Assembly: GCF_017814945.1 (NCBI RefSeq)
Contig: NZ_JAGIPX010000022.1
Coordinates: 1-64,000 of the forward strand
Source of the DNA: Paraburkholderia sp. LEh10
Lineage (GTDB): Bacteria > Pseudomonadota > Gammaproteobacteria > Burkholderiales > Burkholderiaceae
Length of the DNA stretch: 64,000 nt
Direction of reading: 5' to 3'
Of this stretch, positions 1 through 7,503 are shown piece after piece. Position 1 is the first letter of the stretch; the number at the start of each line of letters is the position of its first letter. The notes below the pieces were generated by a model. It did no database searches and was not told the origin of the DNA. It saw only the letters and a list, made by a program, of their open reading frames with translations. The position numbers and the translations under genes were made by a program.

Positions 1-2471
1 AAGCCCGCCGTGCCCAGCGTGGTCGAGTTCGCCACCGCGTTCGTCCCCAGCGCCACCGAGTTCGCCGTCGTCGCGCTCGCGTTGCCGCCGATCGCCACTG
101 CGTTCACGCCCGTCGCCACCGAATCCGCCAGCGTCGAGTTCGCGTGGAAATACTTGATGCCGCCACCGTTGACGATGTTCGTCACCTGGTTGTTGATGTT
201 CGTCACGCGACCATCGATGTTGGTGATTGCACCGCCCACGTTGTTGTACGTGTTGCCGCCGACTACATACGTCGGGTTGCTGATCGCACCCGTCGTCGAG
301 TTGTAGGTCGAGCCACCGCCCAGCGCCGCGGCCGTCGCTGCACCGTCCGTGTTGACCTTCGCGTCTTCCGACTGCAGCTGGCTGACGTTGACCGCGTCCG
401 TCGCAGCCGAACCCGCCGCCACGTTCGTCACGCGACGCTCGGCGCCTGCCTTGCCCACCGACACTTCACCATTGGCCGCCGACGCCGTGCCCGACAGCGT
501 GCCGTTGCCCGGGTTATAACCCGCTGCGCTCAGGTTGGCCGTCGTGGTCGAGCCCGCACCCAGCGCCACCGAGTTCGCGGCCGTCGCGCTTGCGCCATTG
601 CCCAGCGCCATCGCGTTCGATGCGCTTGCCACGGCAACCGGACCCACTGCCACGCTGTTCGCGCCCGAAGCCGTCGAATCGGCCAGCGTCGAGTTCGCGT
701 GGAAGTACTTGATGCCGCCACCGTTGACGATGTTCGTCACCTGGTTGTTGATGCTGGTGACGTTATTGCCCAGGTTGTTGACCGTGTTGCTCAGGTTCGA
801 CACGTTGTTCGACACGTTCGACACGTTGTTCGAGACGTTGTTGACCTTCGCATCTTCCGACGTCAGCTGGCTCACGTTCACCGCGTCGGTCGGGTTCAGG
901 CCCGCCGCCACGTTCGTGATCCGACGTTCTGCCCCTGCCTTGCCCACCGATACTTCACCGCCTGCGGCCGTCGACGCCGAGATCGTCGTGCCACCCACAG
1001 GCGTAAAGCCAGCCGTGCCCAGCGTCGTTGAATTTGCGACCGCGTTCGCACCCAGCGCGACGGAGTTGGCCGTCGTTGCGGATGAGAGATAGCCGACTGC
1101 GACGGCCCCGTTAGCGCTGGTGGTCGCGTAGGAGCCCAGCGCGGTACTGCTCGCCGCCATCGCAGCGGCATACGTTCCGAATGCGGCCTGGTTATTGGCA
1201 CCTGCTACATTGAGCGTCTGTGCGCCATAGCCGATCGCCGTCGACGCGCCGCCACCTGCCGTCGCGTATGCGCCCACCACAGTATCGGCGTTGTACGATG
1301 CATACGATGCGTCACCGATGGCGATCGCATCAGCTGTGAGTATGCCGCTAGTGTATGAAGTCGCATTCGGGCCGATCGCGATCGATCCGGGAGAGCCCGA
1401 CTTTGCGTCGTCTGTGCCGTCGTTCTTTCCGGCCGCCTTGAAATAGCGTGTCCCCTGACCGTTGTTAATGTTGGTAATCGACGTGTTCAGCTTGCCCAGC
1501 GCCGTATCGACCGTGCTGAATGCCGTGCCGATATCCGTCTTCGCACCCGAGGTGCCGTCAATCGAGTTCGCGTTCGCGAGCGCATAGCTCGGCGCGCTGA
1601 TCGCGCCCGTCGTCGAGTTGTAGGTCGAGCCGCCGCCCAGCGCGGCTGCTGTGTTCGCACCGTTCGTGTTGACCTTCGCGTCTTCCGACTGCAACTGGCT
1701 CACGTTCACCGCGTCCGTCGCAGCCGCGCCCGCCGCCACGTTCGTCACGCGACGCTCGGCATCCGTCGAACCCACCGACACTTCACCGCCGGCTGCAGTC
1801 GCCGCCGAAAGCGTGGCCGAACCGGGGTTGTATCCCGAATTAGTCAGGGTTGTGGAATTGGCGACCGAGCCGGCGCCAAGTGCGACGGAATTTGATGTGG
1901 TTGCGCTGGCACCACTGCCCAGAGCGAGAGAATTAATGTTCGACGCAATGCTCGCGGCGCCGATGGCAACTGCCTGCGCGCCAGTCGCCTTTGCTGCCGC
2001 CATCTGGCCGCCACCGGCCTGCGTGGCCCCGATGGCAACGGACTGGGTTCCCGTGGCCGATGTACCGCCCCCCAGCGCCATCGCGCCCGCTGCTGAGGCA
2101 TTTGCATGATCCCCGATAACGATAGCCGAGGTACCCGTTGCACTAGTAGAAGTACCGATTGCGATCGTATCGGTTCCATTCGCCAAAGTGTTACAACCCA
2201 TGGCGAGGTAGTTCGTCCCCGATCCTCCGATGGTCGTCCCGGGGCAGTCGTCTCCCTTGATCATCGGTTCGCCATTGCTATTATTTATATAGAAGCTGGA
2301 CGCGAATGCATGGCCGGCCATGCCGGTCGATAACGTCAGCGCAAGGATGGAAGCGACTGTCTTAGACTTGCTAGAGCTTGACGTCGATTTGCCCCGACCC
2401 TTCGCATTCTCCTGCACCGCCACCCAAGTCCCAGTTGATTCATTCCAGACTGACCGATAAGCCTTATTCAT
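1..2471 (-). CDS. Trimeric autotransporter adhesin (YadA/Hia family), partial: 3' end beyond window
   Basis: N-terminal 823 codons of a surface adhesin; the frame stays open to the window edge, so the membrane anchor is outside. It starts MNKAYRSVWNESTGTWVAV, the extended signal peptide (ESPR) typical of large autotransporters, and continues into a hydrophobic signal segment ending near GMAGHAFA. The passenger is built of YadA-like head repeats (SVALGAGS, AVAIG and similar 14-residue left-handed roll units). These alternate with neck/stalk modules containing ERRVTNVAAG, ATDAVNVSQL and GGIKYFHANSTLADS. The modules recur almost unchanged at DNA level, for example around 130-197 and 685-752. The family forms trimers anchored in the outer membrane and mediates adhesion or autoagglutination. 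Type V secretion through its own C-terminal barrel is inferred. Confidence 0.9.
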   Translation of the reverse strand, partial: MNKAYRSVWNESTGTWVAVQENAKGRGKSTSSSSKSKTVASILALTLSTGMAGHAFASSFYINNSNGEPMIKGDDCPGTTIGGSGTNYLAMGCNTLANGTDTIAIGTSTSATGTSAIVIGDHANASAAGAMALGGGTSATGTQSVAIGATQAGGGQMAAAKATGAQAVAIGAASIASNINSLALGSGASATTSNSVALGAGSVANSTTLTNSGYNPGSATLSAATAAGGEVSVGSTDAERRVTNVAAGAAATDAVNVSQLQSEDAKVNTNGANTAAALGGGSTYNSTTGAISAPSYALANANSIDGTSGAKTDIGTAFSTVDTALGKLNTSITNINNGQGTRYFKAAGKNDGTDDAKSGSPGSIAIGPNATSYTSGILTADAIAIGDASYASYNADTVVGAYATAGGGASTAIGYGAQTLNVAGANNQAAFGTYAAAMAASSTALGSYATTSANGAVAVGYLSSATTANSVALGANAVANSTTLGTAGFTPVGGTTISASTAAGGEVSVGKAGAERRITNVAAGLNPTDAVNVSQLTSEDAKVNNVSNNVSNVSNNVSNLSNTVNNLGNNVTSINNQVTNIVNGGGIKYFHANSTLADSTASGANSVAVGPVAVASASNAMALGNGASATAANSVALGAGSTTTANLSAAGYNPGNGTLSGTASAANGEVSVGKAGAERRVTNVAAGSAATDAVNVSQLQSEDAKVNTDGAATAAALGGGSTYNSTTGAISNPTYVVGGNTYNNVGGAITNIDGRVTNINNQVTNIVNGGGIKYFHANSTLADSVATGVNAVAIGGNASATTANSVALGTNAVANSTTLGTAG

Positions 2472-2773
2472 CTGTTACGTATTCCTAAATATATTGAAAT
2501 CTTGTCAACGTGCAGAACGACGTTCCGGCACGCCAATGAAATAACCTCTCGCATCCGTCTGGCGAATGCGACGCTCACGCGAAAATTGAGTGTTTCGACC
2601 GGCTTCGAATGCGTGGCTGCCCGATGTGGCAACTTCGATCGCCGATGTTTGATTTGAAGATGAGAGGCCTACGAAAAACTACGGCGACTCTTCTTTTTCC
2701 CTACGACCCCCGAACTTTATTGTGATATAGCACGCGTCTGAATCGGACGACTCCTAATCCACACTTAAACCGC
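2472..2773. other. Intergenic region upstream of the adhesin gene
   Basis: About 300 bases between the adhesin start (minus strand) and the decayed adhesin fragment (plus strand). It must carry the adhesin promoter, but I could not pick out a convincing -35/-10 pair. No open frame with adhesin or other recognisable content is present, so the missing front part of the plus-strand fragment is not hidden here. Confidence 0.5.
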
Positions 2774-3630
2774 ATGACGAATGCGCTGATACGCGACTTG
2801 TCGAGTGCCGACGCGGTGAACGGCGCGCAACTATTTGATGTTGCGCAAACAACGGCTAACGCCCTGGGTGTCGGCTCGACGGTGAACATCGGCGGCACGG
2901 TCAGGAACCCGACCTGCGTGATCGGCGGCATCAAGTACTTCCAGATGAGTTCGACACTCGCCGATTCGTCGGCGACGGGCGGGACTCGATGGCAGTCGAA
3001 GGCGCGGCATCGGCCGCGGCGCAGAGCGCGGTAGGAGTCGGCAGCCAGTCGACGGCAGCGTCGGTGAACTCCGTTGCAGTGGGCGGTGCGGCGACGGCCA
3101 CGGGTTGAAATGCCAGCGCGATCGGAAGCAACTCGACGGCCTCGGCGGACAACTCGGTGGCATTGAGCGCAGGGTCGATGGCGGATCACGCCGACACGAT
3201 GTCGATGGGCTCGACGGCTAACGAACGTCAGATCACCAACGTCGCGGCAGGCCCGCAAGGTACGGACGTCCTCAACGTCGATCAGTTAAACCAGACGGTC
3301 GCCCACGCGATAGACAACCTGCCCGCAGGCACGAGCGAGAAGGACTACACGAACCAGCGCTTCAACCCAATGCACCACACCGCGAACCAGATCGCGAAGA
3401 ACGCGTACGCAGGTGCAGCCGCCGCGATGGCGATGCCGAACCTCACGCCGTCGGAGCCTCTGGCGACACGATCACCGCAACGGGGCGCGGGCATGTACAA
3501 GAACGGCTCGGCCGTTGACGTCGGAGCAGCGTAGCGTTCGCGTAACAACAAGCGGCTCGTCAACGGCGCAGCGTCGGTCACCTCGACGGTCGGCGCAGGC
3601 GTTCGCGCTCAAGTCGGTTACCCGTTCTAA
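2774..3630 (+). pseudogene. Decayed C-terminal remnant of a second trimeric autotransporter adhesin
   Basis: The plus strand encodes recognisable adhesin pieces in two frames. From 2774 come SSADAVNGAQLFDVAQ and GGIKYFQMSSTLADSSATG. The frame is lost around 2980-2985 and recovered one frame over with DSMAVEGAASAAAQSAVGVG, ERQITNVAAG and DVLNVDQLNQTV. It ends in the YadA anchor signature GAGVRAQVGYPF at 3594-3630. In that second frame there are stop codons at 3106-3108 (TGA) and 3532-3534 (TAG). One frameshift and two nonsense codons, plus the absence of a signal peptide and head, make it a pseudogene. The STLADS and NVAAG modules match those of the divergent intact gene, so a related or duplicated adhesin is the likely source. 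Confidence 0.88.
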
Positions 3631-3685
3631 ACCGCTCGTGTGAAGCGGGCGCCCGAAGGTTCAGGCGCCCGCCCCACAAAAGCAC

Positions 3686-3721
3686 AAAGCCCGGTTTGCT
3701 GAAAACAGCAAACCGGGCTTT
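3686..3721. terminator. Rho-independent terminator, bidirectional
   Basis: Perfect 16-bp stem (AAAGCCCGGTTTGCTG and its complement) around an AAAA loop, with T-rich flanks on both strands. It sits between the plus-strand adhesin remnant and the minus-strand hemJ/copD-like gene, so it can end both transcripts. Confidence 0.9.
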
Positions 3722-3748
3722 TCAATTCTCGCCGCGCTGAAAGAAAGA

Positions 3749-4171
3749 TCAGAACGGCTTGATCACCACCAGCGCCACGGCCGCCAGCATGCCGAGCACG
3801 GGAAGCTCATTGAACATCCGATACCACTTGTGCGAGCGTTTATTCCCACCGCGTTCGAAAGTCCGCAGCAACACGCCGCAATACGCGTGATAAACGATGA
3901 GCAGCACGACCACGCCAACCTTCGCGTGTATCCAGCCCTGCCCGCTACCGATTCCAACCGCCAGCCACAGCCACAGCCCGCACGCGAGCGCCGGCACAGC
4001 GATGATCGTCATGAAGCGAAACAGCTTGCGCGCCATGATCAATAGACGCTTCACCGCATTGGAATCCGTCTCCATCGCGAGATTCACGAAGATTCGCGGC
4101 AGATAGAACAGCCCCGCGAACCACGAAGCGACCAGAACGATGTGAAACGTCTTGATCCAAAGGAACGACAT
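3749..4171 (-). CDS. CopD/HemJ-family four-helix membrane protein
   Basis: 140-residue integral membrane protein with about four hydrophobic helices. The N-terminus FLWIKTFHIVLVASWFAGLF followed by YLPRIFV matches the HemJ (UPF0093)/CopD-like family. HemJ proteins oxidise protoporphyrinogen IX in haem synthesis in many bacteria lacking HemG/HemY, and the early His (residue 10) is the haem-ligand candidate in that family. The same proteins are often labelled CopD and linked to copper. Length and motifs fit HemJ better than the large CopD proteins, but the role here is inferred. It lies 27 bp downstream of proA on the same strand and may be cotranscribed with it. Confidence 0.75.
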   Translation of the reverse strand: MSFLWIKTFHIVLVASWFAGLFYLPRIFVNLAMETDSNAVKRLLIMARKLFRFMTIIAVPALACGLWLWLAVGIGSGQGWIHAKVGVVVLLIVYHAYCGVLLRTFERGGNKRSHKWYRMFNELPVLGMLAAVALVVIKPF

Positions 4172-4198
4172 GATCTTGTTCTTATTCGACGTTCGGGT

Positions 4199-5470
4199 TT
4201 ATTGGCGGCCTTCGCCGTGCCCCAGCACCACGTATTTCATCGACGTCAGCCCTTCCAGCCCGACGGGACCGCGCGCATGCAGCTTGTCGTTGGAAATGCC
4301 GATCTCCGCGCCGAGGCCGAATTCGAAGCCATCGGCGAAGCGCGTCGATGCGTTGACCATCACGCTCGCCGAATCCACTTCGCGCAAGAAGCGCATCGCG
4401 CGGTCGTGGTCTTCGGTGACGATCGCATCCGTGTGGTGCGAGCCGTATTCGTTGATGTGCTCGATCGCCTGATCGATGTTGTCGACCACTTTGACGGCCA
4501 GCACGGGCGCCAGATATTCGGTGCGCCAGTCTTCTTCCGTCGCATCGACGAGCGGCCCGACGCCCGCATCTTCAAGCAGCTTGCGCGCAGCAGGATCGAC
4601 GCGCAGTTCCACGTCCTTGCCGCGATACAGCTTGCCGAGCGCCGGCAGCACTTGCGCCGCGATATCCCGCGCGACGAGCAGCGTCTCCATCGTGTTGCAG
4701 GTGCCGTAGCGGTGCGTCTTCGCGTTGTCGCACACGGTCATCGCCTTCACGATGTCCGCGCGGCCATCGACGTACACATGGCAAATGCCGTCGAGGTGCT
4801 TGATCATCGGCACGCGGCCTTCTTCGATCAGACGCGCGATCAGGCTCTTGCCGCCGCGCGGCACGATCACGTCGACGTACTCGGTCATCGTGATCAGCTT
4901 GCCGACGGCCGCTCGGTCCGACGTTTCGACCACTTGCACCGCTCCCTGCGGCAACCCCGCCTTTTCGAGCCCCTCGCCGATCAGCTTCGCGAGCGCCGTG
5001 TTGCATTCGAGCGCCTCGGACCCGCCGCGCAGAATCGTCGCGTTGCCGGACTTGAGGCACAGCGCCGCGGCGTCGATCGTCACGTTCGGCCGCGATTCGT
5101 AGATGATGCCGATCACGCCGAGCGGCACGCGCATCTGGCCGACCTGGATACCGCTCGGACGATACTTCAGATTGCTGATCTCACCGATCGGATCGGGCAG
5201 CGCGGCCACTTGCCGCAAGCCTTCGACCATCGTCTTCAGCGCCTTGTCCGACAGCGTCAGGCGATCGATGAAGGCAGCGTCGTGACCCTTGTCGCGGGCG
5301 CGCGTCAGATCGCGCGCGTTCGCTTCCTTCAATGCTTGTGTCTCACGCTCGATGGCGGCTGCAACGGCTTCGAGCGCGGCGTTCTTCGCCGCCGTCGACG
5401 CCCGCGCCATCGCACGCGATGCGTGGCGCGCGCGGCGGCCGAGGTCGGTCATGTACTGGTCGATATCCAT
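4199..5470 (-). CDS. proA: Gamma-glutamyl phosphate reductase (ProA)
   Basis: 423 residues, the normal length. It reduces L-glutamyl 5-phosphate with NADPH to glutamate semialdehyde, the second step of proline synthesis, in the cytoplasm. Family signatures include GVIGIIYESRPNVTIDAAAL, LKSGNATILRGGSEA, IVPRGGKSLI and the region around the catalytic cysteine in GTCNTMETLLV. The frame is complete with an ATG start. It lies 251 bp downstream of holA in the conserved leuS-lptE-holA-proA order and may have its own promoter in that gap. Confidence 0.97.
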   Translation of the reverse strand: MDIDQYMTDLGRRARHASRAMARASTAAKNAALEAVAAAIERETQALKEANARDLTRARDKGHDAAFIDRLTLSDKALKTMVEGLRQVAALPDPIGEISNLKYRPSGIQVGQMRVPLGVIGIIYESRPNVTIDAAALCLKSGNATILRGGSEALECNTALAKLIGEGLEKAGLPQGAVQVVETSDRAAVGKLITMTEYVDVIVPRGGKSLIARLIEEGRVPMIKHLDGICHVYVDGRADIVKAMTVCDNAKTHRYGTCNTMETLLVARDIAAQVLPALGKLYRGKDVELRVDPAARKLLEDAGVGPLVDATEEDWRTEYLAPVLAVKVVDNIDQAIEHINEYGSHHTDAIVTEDHDRAMRFLREVDSASVMVNASTRFADGFEFGLGAEIGISNDKLHARGPVGLEGLTSMKYVVLGHGEGRQ

Positions 5471-5721
5471 GATGATTCCCGTTGTGCCGCGTGTTGCTTC
5501 AGTCTCCTCTGAAGCGCGGCGGACAATTTCTGTAAGCGGAACGTTGCGACGATTGTATGACGTGTGACAGTTGTCTGCTCGGCGTGCGAACGCCGTGTCA
5601 CGTGCTGTGGAAGGCTGCCGCGCCGTGCTGGCTGACGATCGGAAGGCTTTGCCGCTGCGAGCACGACGGGTGAAGCACGCGAAGCAGCGAAGCGACCCGA
5701 ATCGTCAGGCGATGCGACAGC

Positions 5722-6864
5722 CTACGACGGTCGGCGAATCGGCGACGGTCGCGCTGGCGCTGGCCGCCCGCCTGGCGCGGGCCGGGAAGGCTCGGCGTGG
5801 GTGCGCGATGCGGACGCGCCGGCGACCGTCATCGCGAGTTCAAAGAGTCCCGCCCACGGATCGGGCGGCGGATCGTTAAGATGATTGCCGGGCGTGCCGC
5901 CCGACAAGCCCTTCACCTGACGATCGAGCCTGGCCGCGAGCGTGAGCGCCTTTTCGAGCGCGGCTTCCGTCACACGCGACAGCGCCGGTCCGACGAGCCG
6001 CTCGCGCGGTCCCCACACACGGTTTTCGCGCAATAGCATTGCGAGCGGCTTGCCCGCTTCCACACCGCGCTTGATCCGCAACAGCGTGCGAATCTCTTCG
6101 ACGACAGCCCACAGCACCAGCACGGCCGCTTCGCCTTCGCCCTTCAGACCGTCGAGCATCCGCGCGAGGCGGCCGACGTCGCCCGCCAGCATCGCTTCGT
6201 TGAGCTTGAACACGTCGTAGCGCGCGACGTTGAGCACCGCGTCATGGATCTGTTCGAACGTCAGCGCACCCGACGGATACAGCAGCCCAAGCTTCTGGAT
6301 CTCCTGGTGCGCCGCAAGCAGATTGCCTTCGACGCGCTCCGCGATGAACTGCAACGCGCGCTTGCCGTCCTCGCCCGCCGCGACACGCTGGCCTTGCAGC
6401 GCGAGACGCTGCCCGACCCAGCCAGGCAACTGCGCACGTTCGACGGAATCGATTTTCAGCGCGACGCCCGCATCGGCCAGAGCCGTGAACCACGCGGCCT
6501 TTTGCGTCGCCGCGTCGAGGCGCGGCAGCGTGACGAGCGTCAGCACGTCTGGATTGGCCGAAGCGGCCAACGTCTTCAGCGCATCCGCGCCTTCCTTGCC
6601 GGGCTTGCCCGTCGGAATGCGCAGCTCGACAAGCTGCCGGTCGCCGAACAGCGACATCGACTGGCTTGCGCCGAGCAGCGAACTCCAGTCGAAGCCCCGC
6701 TCGACCGTGAACACCGCGCGATCCGTGAAGCCATTCGCGCGCGCTGTCGCGCGAATGCGGTCGCACGCCTCCTGCGCGAGCAGATGCTCGTCGCCGTACA
6801 CGACGTACAAGCCGGCGAGTCCTTTCGCGAGATGCGCTTCGAGCGCGTCAAGACGCAGTTGCAT
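5722..6864 (-). CDS. holA: DNA polymerase III subunit delta (HolA)
   Basis: 380-residue clamp-loader subunit that opens the beta sliding clamp during replication. The N-terminus contains GLYVVYGDEHLLAQEACDRI and the clamp-binding stretch QSMSLFGDRQLVELRIPTGK, both characteristic of delta. The E. coli protein is 343 residues; the extra length here is a Pro/Arg/Ala-rich C-terminal tail after the GNHLNDPPPDPWAGLFELA region, probably disordered. It is 45 bp downstream of lptE, the usual partner in beta- and gammaproteobacteria. Confidence 0.95.
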   Translation of the reverse strand: MQLRLDALEAHLAKGLAGLYVVYGDEHLLAQEACDRIRATARANGFTDRAVFTVERGFDWSSLLGASQSMSLFGDRQLVELRIPTGKPGKEGADALKTLAASANPDVLTLVTLPRLDAATQKAAWFTALADAGVALKIDSVERAQLPGWVGQRLALQGQRVAAGEDGKRALQFIAERVEGNLLAAHQEIQKLGLLYPSGALTFEQIHDAVLNVARYDVFKLNEAMLAGDVGRLARMLDGLKGEGEAAVLVLWAVVEEIRTLLRIKRGVEAGKPLAMLLRENRVWGPRERLVGPALSRVTEAALEKALTLAARLDRQVKGLSGGTPGNHLNDPPPDPWAGLFELAMTVAGASASRTHAEPSRPAPGGRPAPARPSPIRRPS

Positions 6865-6909
6865 GGCGACGAATGAGCGAGAGTGAAAACAGTGGTGCGA
6901 GGCAGTGGA

Positions 6910-7461
6910 TCAAAGCGGCGGCGGCGGCAGCGGCGCGCGCGGCGAGACACCCGGCACGCCTTGGCCCGGCGCCGGATGCAGCGAACGCACGACGGCGAGA
7001 CGCCGCATCAGCTGATCGACGGCGTCGTTCTGCATGTCCGCGTAGAGGATGTCCGATTCCGCCGCCTTCGCCTGTGAGAACTGGTCGCTATAGGTCATCG
7101 CGCGGTTCAACGCGATCGAGCTCGGCGGGATCAGCAGCGTGCCGTCCGCGCCCCGCAGCGTGTAGTTCAGCGAATAGTTCAGCGCGTATTCTTCGACGAC
7201 GCCCAGCGAGTTCAGCGTCAGCACGCTGTTGCCGCGCGCTTCCACGACCTGCAGGATGGCGTCGGCATTGACGGGTGAATTCACGATCACCGTGTCGCTG
7301 CCGCCCTGCACCATGCGCGTCAGGCGCGCGGCGACGGCCGGCGTCGCCCCCGTGATGGCGAGGCGCTTGAACGCATAGTCCTGCTGGCCGCGCAGCTGGA
7401 AGCCGCACGCGGACAGCAGCACCGCGCTGCACGCCAGGGTCAGAAAAGATCTGCGAGTCAC
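6910..7461 (-). CDS. lptE: LPS-assembly lipoprotein LptE
   Basis: 183-residue outer-membrane lipoprotein that plugs the LptD barrel and helps insert lipopolysaccharide. It has a lipoprotein signal peptide ending in the lipobox LSAC (Cys19), then the conserved GFQLRGQQDYAFKRLAITG. The start is GTG at 7459-7461, preceded by AGGAG at good spacing; the overlapping ATG is followed directly by TGA and cannot serve. A Pro-rich tail follows the folded domain. It sits 42 bp downstream of leuS, the usual location. Confidence 0.92.
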   Translation of the reverse strand: MTRRSFLTLACSAVLLSACGFQLRGQQDYAFKRLAITGATPAVAARLTRMVQGGSDTVIVNSPVNADAILQVVEARGNSVLTLNSLGVVEEYALNYSLNYTLRGADGTLLIPPSSIALNRAMTYSDQFSQAKAAESDILYADMQNDAVDQLMRRLAVVRSLHPAPGQGVPGVSPRAPLPPPPL

Positions 7462-7503
7462 ATGGGCTCCTGGTTCGCAGTTGAGGCGCTATCGCCGTGT
7501 CCG

